From Candidatus Eiseniibacteriota bacterium (GTDB lineage: Bacteria > Eisenbacteria > RBG-16-71-46): a DNA stretch of 64,000 bases. The notes below the pieces were generated by a model that saw nothing but the letters and a program-made list of their open reading frames with translations, did not search any database and was not told where the DNA came from. Below are positions 52,495 through 63,200 of the stretch, one piece after another. The translations under genes were made by a program, and so were the position numbers. How positions within the stretch are numbered: the first letter of the stretch is position 1; every line of letters begins with the position of its first letter. Location of the stretch: positions 41,554 through 105,553 of the forward strand of contig JACRIW010000041.1 of assembly GCA_016215625.1 (NCBI GenBank), given 5' to 3'.

Positions 52495-53879
52495 AAGGCT
52501 CACGCCGTACCGCAGCTCCCCGTCTCGCCTTCGTGACGCTCGGCTGCCCCAAGAACACGGTGGACTCCGAGCACATGCTCGGGGCGCTCGTGCAGGACGG
52601 CTTCCAGACCGTGGGAGACCCGGCCGAGGCCGACGTCGCGGTCATCAACACGTGCGCGTTCCTGCAGAGCGCGGTGCGCGAGTCGAAGGACGCGATCGCG
52701 AACCTCGCCGAGCTCAAGAGCAGCGGCAGGCTGAAGGCGCTGATCGTGACGGGCTGCCTCGCGCAGCGCTCGGGTGCGTCGCTGCTCGACGAGTTCCCGG
52801 GCGTGGACGCCGTGCTCGGCACCGGGCAGTGGAAGGACGTCGTCGGCGCCGCGCGCCACGTGCTGTCGGGCTCCGAGGAGCGCGTCGCGCACACCGAGTA
52901 CCCCGGCGGTGCGGTCGAGGACGGCATGCCGCGCGCGCTCAGCACGCCGCGCCACATCGCCTACCTCAAGATCTCCGAGGGCTGCGACCACCGCTGCACC
53001 TTCTGCATCATTCCGCACCTGCGCGGCGACCAGAAGAGCCGCTCGGTCGAGTCGCTCGTCGAGGAGGCGCGCCAGCTCGCGAAGCTCGGCGTGCGCGAGC
53101 TGAACCTCATCGGGCAGGACACGACCGGCTACGGCACCGACCTGCCGGGCCAGCCCGGGCTCGCCGACCTGCTGGAGGCGCTCGACACCGTCGAGGGATT
53201 GAGCTGGATCCGCGTGCAGTACACCTACCCGCGGCTCTGGTCGGACCGTCTCATCGAGACCTGGGCGCGCGCGAAGCGCGTCGTGCCCTACGTGGACATG
53301 CCGCTCCAGCACATCGCCCAGGACATGCTCCGGCGGATGGGGCGGGCCATGACCGAGAAGCAGACCCGCGAACTGGTGTCCCGGATCAAGCAGGGGATCC
53401 CCCGGGTGGCATTCCGCACCAACTTCATCGTAGGGTTCCCCGGCGAAACGGACGAACACTACGGGGTGCTCGAGCGCTACATCGAGGAAGAACCCTTCGA
53501 CAACCTCGTCGTGTTCGGGTACGAGCGCGAGCCGGAGACGCCGTCGTACGACATGACGCCGCGCGTCCCGATCCACCAGCGCCGCTCGCGGCGGGCGCGG
53601 CTGCTCGCGAAACAGCAGCAGCTCTCCCGGGAACGGCTCTCGCGCCGGATCGGGGAAGTGACGACGGTGATGGTGGACGGACCCGCCGCCGGGCGCGGAG
53701 GCCAGTGGGCCGCGCGCACGGCCGGTTCCGCCTTCGAAGTGGATGGTGGAGTGGTGGTGGAAGGGGACAACCTGGTACCCGGGCAGCTGGTGACCGTGCG
53801 CATCACGGGCGCCGCCGCCTACGATCTGTTCGCGCGCGTGGAACGCTCGGCCGACCCCGCGCTCAATATCCTGGGCTGA
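52491..53879 (+). CDS. rimO: Ribosomal protein S12 methylthiotransferase RimO
   Basis: RimO is a radical-SAM enzyme that adds a methylthio group to an aspartate of ribosomal protein S12. The 462-residue protein begins with FVTLGCPKNTVDSE, diagnostic for RimO rather than MiaB, with further MTTase cysteines in INTCAFL and VTGCLAQ. The radical-SAM triad is C165/C169/C172 in GCDHRCTFCIIPH. A C-terminal TRAM domain ends ARVERSADPALNILG-like. The GTG overlaps the ftsK stop by 4 nt. Confidence 0.95.
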   Translation: MKGSRRTAAPRLAFVTLGCPKNTVDSEHMLGALVQDGFQTVGDPAEADVAVINTCAFLQSAVRESKDAIANLAELKSSGRLKALIVTGCLAQRSGASLLDEFPGVDAVLGTGQWKDVVGAARHVLSGSEERVAHTEYPGGAVEDGMPRALSTPRHIAYLKISEGCDHRCTFCIIPHLRGDQKSRSVESLVEEARQLAKLGVRELNLIGQDTTGYGTDLPGQPGLADLLEALDTVEGLSWIRVQYTYPRLWSDRLIETWARAKRVVPYVDMPLQHIAQDMLRRMGRAMTEKQTRELVSRIKQGIPRVAFRTNFIVGFPGETDEHYGVLERYIEEEPFDNLVVFGYEREPETPSYDMTPRVPIHQRRSRRARLLAKQQQLSRERLSRRIGEVTTVMVDGPAAGRGGQWAARTAGSAFEVDGGVVVEGDNLVPGQLVTVRITGAAAYDLFARVERSADPALNILG

Positions 53880-53882
53880 CGA

Positions 53883-54653
53883 ATGAGGATCCTGCGGATG
53901 CGTGCTTGCCGGACTGGCCTGCTGTTCGCGTTGCTGATCGGCGTCGCTTGCGCGCCCTCCGCCGAGGCCAAGAAGTTCCGCTACTCGAGCGGGCCGCGCG
54001 TGCCCGAAGACTCGGTCCTCGCCGTCGCCAACACCTATCTCGACCCGGTGGTCCGCACGCGCGGCCCGCGCGTGCCGTACACGAACCTGCAGCTCACGCA
54101 GTTCGTCGCGGACAGCGCCGCCTCGCGCGCGCTCACGTCCGCGCCGCTCGAGCGCGGCACGCACGCCGTGCTCGCGCCCACGCAGGACCATCCGCTCAAC
54201 TTCGTGCTCGAGCATGCGTTCCTCAAGGAACTCGCGCGCCGCGGCGTCGAGGTGACCGTGCGCCGCACGCCGGTGCCCGACGACAGCGTCGCGGCACTGT
54301 TCGGCAATCCCGGCGATCCGCTCCTCGAGTACACGCTCGGCTCGGCGAAGATCACCTACCTGCGCCTCGTCGGCTGGCTGCCGGGACGCGTGCGCATCGA
54401 ACGCCAGTCGCTCGTGACCGGCGCGGTCTCACTGCGCGAGCCGACGTCGTCGCGCGTGCTGTGGACCGGCGACCTCGGCCAGAACTTCGTGGACCGCTTC
54501 TCGCGATCCGAAGTCTCGCTCGTCGAGGAATCGCGCTATCCCGACCTCAAGGACTCCGTGCCCCAGCGCAACCTCGACAAGGTCGTCGAGCCCGTCGTCG
54601 TCGTCGGCGTCGTGGCCGGCCTCGTCGCGCTGTTCTTCCAGAACCGTCCGTGA
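53883..54653 (+). CDS. Exported protein of unknown function with C-terminal membrane helix
   Basis: I do not recognise this 256-residue protein. It has a signal peptide (CRTGLLFALLIGVACAPSAEA), a mixed alpha/beta mature region and a last membrane helix (VVEPVVVVGVVAGLVALFF) before NRP. The mature part includes GTHAVLAPTQDHPLNFVLEH, LAKELARRGVEVTV-like order and SRVLWTGDLGQNFVDRF, which suggests a CsgG- or LpoB-like sensory domain, but the match is weak. It starts 3 nt after rimO and overlaps the next gene's possible GTG, so it belongs to the ftsK-nadD operon, perhaps in envelope maintenance. Confidence 0.7.
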   Translation: MRILRMRACRTGLLFALLIGVACAPSAEAKKFRYSSGPRVPEDSVLAVANTYLDPVVRTRGPRVPYTNLQLTQFVADSAASRALTSAPLERGTHAVLAPTQDHPLNFVLEHAFLKELARRGVEVTVRRTPVPDDSVAALFGNPGDPLLEYTLGSAKITYLRLVGWLPGRVRIERQSLVTGAVSLREPTSSRVLWTGDLGQNFVDRFSRSEVSLVEESRYPDLKDSVPQRNLDKVVEPVVVVGVVAGLVALFFQNRP

Positions 54654-54685
54654 CGTTCCCGCTTCGCTCCCCGAAGGAACCCCGC

Positions 54686-55543
54686 TTGTTCTCTCGCCTC
54701 CGTTTCGCGCTCGCGTGCGGCCTGCTCGCGGCGGCCCTCGCCGGCTGCGGCGCCGCCGTCGTTCCGTCCATCCACAGCGACTCCAACCGCGTCGCGGTCG
54801 CGCGCGGGCTGTACGACCGCCGCGAGTACACGCTCGCCGTGGACGTGCTCAACAACTACGCGACGACGGGAACGGGCAACGCCGACATCGACCAGGCCGT
54901 GTACCTGCTCGGCCTCGCGTACCTCGGGCAGAAGGACTGGGTGAACGCGCAGACGCAGTTCGAGCGTATCGCGCGCGACTATCCCGAGAGCGACAGCGCC
55001 GGTGCGTCGTCGTTCCAGCTGGGCGAGGCGCTGTTCGGGCAGTCGCGCCCGAGCGACTACGACCAGGAGTTCACGCTCAAGGCGCTGACGCAGTTCGAGG
55101 CGCACCTGCGCGACTGGCCGGGCGACCCTTACGCGCAGCGCTCGGAGTTGCGCATCGCCGAGTGCCGCACGCGCCTCGCGCGCAAGCTCTGGCGCAGCGG
55201 CGACGTCTACGTGAAGCAGAAGCTCTACCTGCCGGCGAAGCGCTACTTCGCGGACGTGATCGAGCAGTACGCCGACACGCCCGTGCTCGGTGACGCGATC
55301 CTCGGCAACGCGGTCGCGGACGCGCGCCTCGGCAAGCGCGACAGCGCGCTCGCGGTGCTGCGCGGACTCGAGGCGCAGTTCGCGGGACAGCCGCTCGGCC
55401 TGAAGGCCGCGGCGCTGCGCGCGAAGATGCAGAAGTGGCCGGCCGAGGGCGATCGCAGCCGCCGTGGGCACCGTCCGATCGAGGCTCCCGCCGCGGTTCC
55501 CGGCGCGCCGACGACCACGCCGGGCAATCCCTACACGCCGTGA
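54686..55543 (+). CDS. BamD-like TPR lipoprotein
   Basis: The 285-residue lipoprotein has the lipobox LAGC (LLAAALAGCG) followed by tetratricopeptide-like helices: RGLYDRREYTLAVDVLNNYA, AVYLLGLAYLGQKDW, QFERIARDYPESDSA and KRYFADVIEQYADTPV. The pattern resembles BamD/YfiO, the outer-membrane lipoprotein essential for beta-barrel assembly. The C-terminus is Pro-rich. I prefer the TTG at 54686, which has AAGGA 8 nt upstream and gives a normal lipoprotein signal. A GTG at 54650 overlapping the previous stop is the alternative. Confidence 0.8.
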   Translation: MFSRLRFALACGLLAAALAGCGAAVVPSIHSDSNRVAVARGLYDRREYTLAVDVLNNYATTGTGNADIDQAVYLLGLAYLGQKDWVNAQTQFERIARDYPESDSAGASSFQLGEALFGQSRPSDYDQEFTLKALTQFEAHLRDWPGDPYAQRSELRIAECRTRLARKLWRSGDVYVKQKLYLPAKRYFADVIEQYADTPVLGDAILGNAVADARLGKRDSALAVLRGLEAQFAGQPLGLKAAALRAKMQKWPAEGDRSRRGHRPIEAPAAVPGAPTTTPGNPYTP

Positions 55544-56159
55544 CTCGCGTGAAGCGGCAGGCCACCGCGCCGCGGCGGCTGGGCATCTTCGGCGGCACGT
55601 TCGACCCGCCGCACACCGGGCATCTCGCGCTCGCCGAATGCGCGCGCGAGCAACTCGGCCTCGACCGCGTGCTGTTCGTGCCCGCGGCGCGGCCGCCGCA
55701 CAAGCGCGGTGCGAAGCGCTCGAGCGCCGCGCACCGCGTGGCGATGACGCGCGCGGCCGTGCGCGGCAATCCCGCGTTCGCGGTCTCGACGATCGAGACG
55801 CGCCGGCGCGGACCGTCGTGGACCGTGGACACGGTGCGCGCGCTCGCGGCCGAGCACGCGGGGGAGGAGCTCTGGCTGCTCATGGGCGCCGACTCGTACG
55901 CCGCGTTCGGCACGTGGCGCGAGCCGGCCGAGATCGCGCGGCACGCGCGCCTCGCCGTGGCGCTGCGTCCCGGCACGCGCGCGCCGAAGCGCCCGCGCGG
56001 CGTCGCGCGCGACCGCGTCACGTTCCTCGAGAATCCCGAGCTCGAGATCTCTTCGAGCGCCGTGCGCGAGCGGGCCCGCGCCGGACGCAGCGTGCGCTAC
56101 CTCGTGCCCGACGCCGTCGCGCGGCACATCGCGCGCCACGGCCTTTACGGGAGCGCGTC

Positions 56160-56163
<4 letters not shown>
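55540..56163 (+). CDS. nadD: Nicotinate-nucleotide adenylyltransferase
   Basis: NadD adenylates nicotinate mononucleotide in NAD synthesis. The 207-residue protein has the nucleotidyltransferase signature GGTFDPPHTGH (residues 18-28), VPAARPPHK, MGADSYAAFGTWREP and the ISSSAVRERARAG phosphate loop. All positions expected for catalysis are intact. The GTG at 55540 overlaps the previous stop; a second GTG 9 nt later is possible. The stop overlaps the methyltransferase start. Confidence 0.93.
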
Positions 56164-56891
<728 letters not shown>

Positions 56892-56915
56892 TCGCGCGGC
56901 CGCGCGCGATGCCGG

Positions 56916-57605
56916 TCAGCGCAGGCGTTCGAGCGGCTCGTCGCCCTTCTCGATCATCTCGGCGTGCAGGGCGAGGACCCGCTTCGTCTCGGCGATCAGC
57001 GGTGCGCGCAGCGCGGGAGGCCCGGCGAACGCGGCGGTGAGCAGCGCATGCACCATCTCGACCGCGGCCATCGCGTGCACACGGCGGCGCTTCGGGTCGA
57101 GATGGGGGGCGCGCGAAGCCATGATGCTCTCGACCTGCGCGGTCGCCGCCTCGTGCAGTTCGCCGCACGCACGGTCGCGCGCGCCCGGCCGGTCGATCGC
57201 GTGGAAGACGTGCGAATACGCGGGCGTGCGCCGGAAGAACTCGGCGAGCGGATCCACGATCGCGTCCGCGAGCGTCGCGAGCGGCAGCGTGCGCAGTTCG
57301 GCCCGCCCCTCGTAGGACGTGATCGAGCGCATGACGCCCATGTAGCGTTCGGCCAGTGCGCCGAGAATCGCTTCCTTGCTCGCGAAGAAGTGGTAGAGCG
57401 AGCCCATGCCGGCGCCCGCGCGCTCGGCGACCGCGTTCGTGGTCATGCCGTCCACGCCCGTCTCGACGATCACCGCTTCGGCGGCGTCGAGCAGTTCCTC
57501 GATCCGCTTCTGCCCACGGTCCTGCTGCGGAACCCGCCGTGTGGCCGGGTCCGCGCGGCGGGGGCGGGGCTTCGAGGCGCGCTTCTTCGTGGTGCGTGTC
57601 GCCAT
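56916..57605 (-). CDS. TetR-family transcriptional regulator
   Basis: The 229-residue protein has a basic, unstructured N-terminal 30 residues. The TetR helix-turn-helix region follows, KRIEELLDAAEAVIVETG then MTTNAVAERAGAGMGSLYHF. The ligand-binding C-terminal domain is helical. It lies divergent from the TolC/adaptor/RND genes with a 189-bp gap that holds an inverted repeat, the usual arrangement of an efflux-pump repressor. The start at 57605 is chosen because an ATG with upstream GGGAG gives the expected length. Confidence 0.9.
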   Translation of the reverse strand: MATRTTKKRASKPRPRRADPATRRVPQQDRGQKRIEELLDAAEAVIVETGVDGMTTNAVAERAGAGMGSLYHFFASKEAILGALAERYMGVMRSITSYEGRAELRTLPLATLADAIVDPLAEFFRRTPAYSHVFHAIDRPGARDRACGELHEAATAQVESIMASRAPHLDPKRRRVHAMAAVEMVHALLTAAFAGPPALRAPLIAETKRVLALHAEMIEKGDEPLERLR

Positions 57606-57682
57606 CGTGGCGGTGTCTCCCGTGGATTTGCGGCGAGGCTCGGTTCGACCTGCCTTCAGGTTCGGCCGGACGGCCCGAAAAT

Positions 57683-57708
57683 ACAAGTGGAATCTTTGCT
57701 CCACTCGT
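57683..57708. promoter_or_regulatory. Candidate TetR operator between tetR and the efflux genes
   Basis: ACAAGTGGA-N8-TCCACTCGT is an inverted repeat with one mismatch in 9-bp arms and a perfect 6-bp core AGTGGA/TCCACT, lying 78 bp before tetR and 87 bp before the TolC-like gene. Spacing and symmetry fit a TetR dimer. Confidence 0.5.
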
Positions 57709-57794
57709 GTCATCGTAACTGGAGCGAATGCACCACTTCTTGCGGCGGCCCGTCCGGCGCCCGGACCCACCCGGAGACGGGAAGGAGAGACGCC

Positions 57795-59177
57795 GTGAAG
57801 CACCCACGTCCGATGCACGCGCTTCTCGCCGCCACGCTCGCGGCCTCGGCGCTCGTGGCGCCGGCCGGCGCGAGGGCGGCCGAAACGCTCGACGCGCTCG
57901 TGCGCGAAGCGCTCGCGGCGAACCGCGACCTGCGCGCCGAGCGCCTCCAGCTCGAGCAGGCCCGGGCCGCGGTGAGCGAGGCGACCGCGCTCTTCCTGCC
58001 GACCGTGACCGTGAACGCGCGGCTGTCCGGCCGTTCGGGCAACGTCGTGGACTTCGGCAAGCTCATCAATCCCGCGTTCGCCGCGCTCAACCAGCTCACG
58101 GGCGGCGGCGCGTTCCCGACCGACCTGCGCCTCGTGCAGCCCTCGAAGCAGGAGACCTCGGTGCGCGTGGCGATGCCGCTGCTCGACGCCCGGCTCGTGG
58201 CGAACCGCCGCATCCGGTCCGGTCTGCGCGACGCGCAGCGCGGCGCGACCGGAGCGGCGGCGCGCCGGATCGCCGCCGAGACGCGCACCGGCTACCTGCA
58301 GTACGCCCGCGCGCTGCGCCTGACCGCGCTCTACGACTCGACGCTGGTGCTCGTGGACGAGGCCGTGCGCGTGCAGGAGAGCCTGCTCGCGAACGGCAAG
58401 GCGACGCCCGACCAGGTGCTGCGCGCGCGCGCCGACCGATCCGACGTCGCGCAGCGCCGCGCCGCCGCCGCCCGGCTCGCCGACGCGGCCCGCCAGCTGC
58501 TCAACGTACGGCTCGGCCGCGCCGTGGACGCGCCGCTCGAGCCGATCGCGGACGACGCACTCGGACTGGAACTGCGCGTGCCGCTCGACGAAGCGCTCGC
58601 GAGCGCGCGCGAACACCGCGAGGAACTCGTGCAGGCGCGCGGCGGAGTGCGCGCCGCCGGCGGCGCGGTCTCGCTCGCGAACGCGGGCTACCTCCCGTCG
58701 CTCGTCGCGGCCGTGGACTGGGGCGTGCAGGGTGAGGAGTACCGGTTCGAGCGTGGCGAGGACTATCGCGTCGCCTCGCTCGCGCTGCAGTGGACGCTCT
58801 TCAACGGTGGGCAGCGCGAAGCCCAGCGGCAGGCGGCCGCGGCGGGATTGCGGCGCGCGCGAACGCTCGCCGACGAGGCGGCGGCGAAGGTCGAACTCGA
58901 CGCGCGCACCGCGTGGCAGGCGGCGGCCGTCGCGCGCGAGGCGCTGCCCGCGGCGCACGAGCGCCTCGTGGCCGCGCGCCGCACCTGGGAACTGGTGGCG
59001 AAGCGCCACGCGATCGGAGCGGCCTCGTTGCTCGAGCTGCTCGACGCGCGCACGAACTGGACGAACGCGGCGCTCAACGACGTGTTCACGACCTACGACT
59101 ACCGGGAGCGCTGCGCGGAACTCGACCGTGCCGCCGCGCTGCCGTCCGGCCTCGCAGGGGCCGAAGGAGGACTGTGA
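57795..59177 (+). CDS. TolC-family outer-membrane efflux protein
   Basis: The 460-residue protein has a signal peptide (HALLAATLAASALVAPAGARA) and two repeats of long coiled-coil helices and beta-strand segments typical of the TolC/OprM trimeric channel. Features are ETLDALVREALAANRDLRAE at the start, ALQWTLFNGGQREAQ before the second repeat and ATPDQVLRARAD. It forms the outer-membrane duct of the pump encoded by the next two genes. The GTG start has GGAGAG upstream. The stop shares one base with the adaptor ATG. Confidence 0.92.
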   Translation: MKHPRPMHALLAATLAASALVAPAGARAAETLDALVREALAANRDLRAERLQLEQARAAVSEATALFLPTVTVNARLSGRSGNVVDFGKLINPAFAALNQLTGGGAFPTDLRLVQPSKQETSVRVAMPLLDARLVANRRIRSGLRDAQRGATGAAARRIAAETRTGYLQYARALRLTALYDSTLVLVDEAVRVQESLLANGKATPDQVLRARADRSDVAQRRAAAARLADAARQLLNVRLGRAVDAPLEPIADDALGLELRVPLDEALASAREHREELVQARGGVRAAGGAVSLANAGYLPSLVAAVDWGVQGEEYRFERGEDYRVASLALQWTLFNGGQREAQRQAAAAGLRRARTLADEAAAKVELDARTAWQAAAVAREALPAAHERLVAARRTWELVAKRHAIGAASLLELLDARTNWTNAALNDVFTTYDYRERCAELDRAAALPSGLAGAEGGL

Positions 59178-60241
59178 TGGACCGGCGGACGATCGGTGTG
59201 GCGATGGCGGCGGCCGCGGCGGTGCTCGCGCTCGCGGGCTGCGCGAAGGAGCACGACGCGCCCGCCACGGTGGCGCCCGTGGTGCAGGTGACGACGGCGC
59301 CCGTGGATTCGGCGGAGCTGTCGCGGCCCGTGCTCGGTTCGGGCCTGCTCGCGGGCCAGGAAGAAGTGCCGCTCGCGTTCAAGATCGGGGGCGTCGTCGC
59401 ACGCGTGGACGCCGAGGACGGTCAGGTCGTGCGCGCGGGCGCGCGGCTCGCGACGCTCGAACTCACGGAGATCGGCGCGCTCGTGGACAAGGCGAAGGTC
59501 GGGCTCGAAAAGGCCGAGCGCGACCTCGCGCGCGCCCGGGCGCTGCACGCCGACAGCGTGGTGACGCGCGAGATGCTCGAGACCGCGCAGAGCGCACGCG
59601 ACGCCGCGGCGGCCGACTTCGCCTCGGCGCGTTTCAACGCGCGGTACGCGTCGGTGGTGGCGCCTTCGGACGGAGTCGTGCTGCGCCGCCTCGCCGAGCC
59701 GGGCGCCACCGTGGCTCCCGGCACGCCGATCGTGCTCTTCGCGTCGGCCTCACGCGGGCAGGTCGTGCGCCTCGGGGTACCCGACCGTGACGTCGTGCGC
59801 CTCCGCGCGGGCGACGCGGCCGAGGTGCGCTTCGACGCGTGGCCGGGCCGGGTGTTCGCGGGCCGCGTCACGACGGTCGGCGCCGCGGCCACACCGGGCG
59901 TCGGCACGTACGAGATCGAGATCCGGCTCGACGACCCGGTCCGCCTGCACGACGGCGGCGCCGCGGCGTCCGGGCTCGTCGCGGACGTGACGATCACGCC
60001 GGCGCGGCGCCAGGCGGTGAAGCTCGTGCCGATCGAGGCCCTGCTCGAAGGGGACTCCGACCGCGCGCACGTGTGGACGCTCGGCGCGGACGGCGCTCCG
60101 GCGCGACGTGACGTGCGCGTCGCGTTCCTCGACGGCGACCGCGCGGCGATCGCGAGCGGGCTCGACGGCGTGACCGAAGTCGTCACGCGCGGCGCGGCCT
60201 ACCTGTCCGAAGGCTCGCGCGTGGAGCGGAGCGCGAAATGA
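59177..60241 (+). CDS. RND efflux membrane-fusion (adaptor) lipoprotein
   Basis: The 354-residue protein has a lipoprotein signal with lipobox ALAGC. A first lipoyl half GGVVARVDAEDGQVVRAGARL, a short alpha-hairpin (about 93-150), a second lipoyl half APSDGVVLRRLAEPGATV, a beta-barrel and a membrane-proximal domain follow in order. It links the inner-membrane RND pump to the TolC-like channel. The short hairpin resembles adaptors of the MexC or HlyD-2 type rather than the longest AcrA hairpins. The stop overlaps the RND gene start. Confidence 0.92.
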   Translation: MDRRTIGVAMAAAAAVLALAGCAKEHDAPATVAPVVQVTTAPVDSAELSRPVLGSGLLAGQEEVPLAFKIGGVVARVDAEDGQVVRAGARLATLELTEIGALVDKAKVGLEKAERDLARARALHADSVVTREMLETAQSARDAAAADFASARFNARYASVVAPSDGVVLRRLAEPGATVAPGTPIVLFASASRGQVVRLGVPDRDVVRLRAGDAAEVRFDAWPGRVFAGRVTTVGAAATPGVGTYEIEIRLDDPVRLHDGGAAASGLVADVTITPARRQAVKLVPIEALLEGDSDRAHVWTLGADGAPARRDVRVAFLDGDRAAIASGLDGVTEVVTRGAAYLSEGSRVERSAK

Positions 60242-63200
60242 GGGTGCCCGAACTGGCGGTCAAGTTCCCGCAGCTCACCATCGTGCTGTTCCTGATGGCG
60301 GCCGCGCTCGGCGTCACGGCGCTCGGCAGCATCCCGCTGGCCGAGGATCCCACGTTCCCGGTCTCGACCTACGGTGTCGTAGCGGTCTATCCCGGCGCGA
60401 CTCCGGCCGACCTCGAGCAGCTCGTGGTGGACAAGCTCGAGACCCACTTCAACGAGCTCGACGACCTCAAGTCGCTCAAGACGTCCATCGAGGACGGCGT
60501 CGCCGTGATCACGGTCGAGTTCGAGGCGAACACCGACCCGGACAAGAAGTACGACGAGGTCGTGCGGGAGGTGAACGCGCTGCGCCCCGAGCTGCCCGCG
60601 GACCTCTACCGGCTCGAGGTGCAGAAGTGGGACCTCGCGAACGTGAACATCGCGCAGCTCGCGCTCGTGTCGGACTCGCAGCCGTACGCCGTGCTCGAGT
60701 CCGAGGCGCGCCGTCTCAAGGAACGCCTCGAGAAGGTGAGCGGCGTGCGCACGGTGGACCGCTGGGCGTATCCCGAGCGCGAGGTGCGCGTCGAGCTCGA
60801 CCCCGGGCGTCTCGCGCAGCTGCGCATTCCCGCATCGCGCGTCCTCGAGGCGATCGGCAGCGAGAACGCGAACATTCCCGGCGGCAGCGCCGACGCCGGT
60901 GCGCGCCGCTTCAGCGTGAAGACGAGCGGCAGCTACCGGACCGTGGAGGAGGTGCGCCACACCGTCGTCGCCGGGGACGGCCGTTCGGTCGTGACGCTCG
61001 GCGACGTCGCCCGCGTGCGGTGGGACCACTCCGACCTGCGCCACATCGGGCGCTGGAACGGCCAGCGCGCGGCGTTCGTGACCGCGAACATGCGGCCCGG
61101 CGAGCGCATCGACGCGGTGCGCGACCGCATCTGGCGCGAGCTCGACGCGTACGAGAAGACGCTGCCCCCGGGGGTGAAGCTCGAGCGGCCGTTCGACCAG
61201 AGCGTGAACGTGAACCACCGGCTCGCGCGGCTCGGCGAGGACTTCGCGCTCGCGATCCTGCTCGTGCTCGTCACGCTGCTGCCGCTCGGCACGCGCGCCT
61301 CGCTCGTCGTGATGATCTCGATCCCGCTGTCGCTCGCGATCGGCGTCGCGCTGTTGCAGCTCACGGGCTTCAGCATCAACCAGCTCAGCATCGTGGGCTT
61401 CGTGATCGCGCTCGGCCTGCTCGTGGACGATTCGATCGTCGTCGTCGAGAACATCGAGCGCTTCCTGCGCGCCGGCGTGCCGCGCGAGAAGGCCGCCATC
61501 GCGGCGACGAAGCAGATCTCGGTCGCCGTGCTCGGTTGCACGGCGACGCTGATCGCCGCGTTCATCCCGATCTTCCTGCTGCCGGGCAATGCCGGGAAAT
61601 ACATCGCGAGCCTGCCGGCGGCGGTCGTGTACACGATCGTCGCGTCGCTCGCGGTGTCGCTGACGATCGTGCCGTTCCTGTCGTCGCGCATGCTCGTCGC
61701 GCACGCGAACCCCGAGGGCAACGCGATCCTCCGCGCGCTCAACCGCGGCATCGACCTCACCTACGGCAGGTGGCTGCACCGCGCGATCGCGGCGCCGCGC
61801 CGCACGCTGCTCGCGGCCGGAGCGCTCTTCGCGCTCAGCTTCGCGCTCGTGCCGGTGATCGGGTTCAGCCTGTTCCCGAAGGCCGACACGCCCCAGTTCC
61901 TCGTGCGCGTCACGACGCCGCAGGGCTCGAGCCTGGCCGAGACGGACCGCGCCGCGCGCTTCGTGGAAGGCGTGCTGCGCGCGCGCCCCGAGGTGACGGA
62001 CGTCGTCACGAACGTCGGGCACGGCAACCCGATGATCTATTACAACGTGTCGTCCGAGAACGAGCGCGCGAACTTCGCCGAGCTGTTCGTCCGCATCCGC
62101 GAGTTCGACTCGCGCCGCACGCCGGCGGCGTTCGATTCGCTGCAGCGGATCTTCGACGGCTACGCGAACGCGCGCATCGAGCTGAAGGCGTTCGAGAACG
62201 GGCCGCCGATCGACGCGCCGATCGCCATGCGCATCACGGGCGAGGACCTCGACACGCTGCGCGCCGTCGCCGCGCAGGTGCAGCGCACGATCGAGGGCAC
62301 GCCGGGCACGTGGAACGTCGTGAACCCGGTGCAGCTGCGCACGACGGACCTGCGCGTGGACGTGGACTCGCGCAAGGCCGGCCTCTACGGCGTCCCGACG
62401 GTCGAAGTGGACCGCGCGGTGCGCATGGCGCTCGCGGGCTTCGAAGCGGGTTCGGTGCGCGAAGCCGACGGCCAGGACTACGCGATCCGCGTGCGGCTGC
62501 CTTCCGAGCCGCGCGCGGCGCACGTCGCGAGGAGTTTCGACGGCGCGCCGTCGCTCGAGGCGCTCGACCGGCTGTACGTGACGTCCGTGACGGGTGCGGC
62601 GGTGCCGCTGCGCCAGATCGCCGACATCCGGCTCGAGTCGAGCACGCCGATCATCCAGCACTACGCGAAGGCGCGTTCGGTGACCGTGTCCGCGAACGTG
62701 AGCACCGGGCAGAACACCGACAAGGTGACGAAGCAGGTGCTCGCGCGGCTCGCCGCGCTCGACCTGCCCGCGGGCTACCGGATCATCCCGGCCGGCGAGA
62801 TCGAGAGCCGCGAGGAGAGCTTCGGCGGGCTCGGCACCGCGATCATCCTCACGGTGTTCATCATCCTCGCGATCCTCGTGCTCGAGTTCGGCACGTTCCG
62901 CAGCACGCTCATCGTCGCGTCGGTGATCCCGCTCGGGGTCGTGGGCGGGCTGATCGCGCTGTTCGTGTCGGGATATTCGCTGTCGTTCACCGCGATGATC
63001 GGCTTCATCGCGCTCATCGGCATCGAGATCAAGAACAGCATCCTGCTCGTGGACTTCACGAACCAGCTGCGCGAGAAGGGCCACGGCGTGCGCGAGGCCG
63101 TGGAGGAGGCGGGCAAGATCCGCTTCCTGCCCATCCTGCTCACGACGCTCACGGCGATCGGCGGCCTGCTGCCGCTCGCGCTGCAGCGTTCGAGCCTCTA

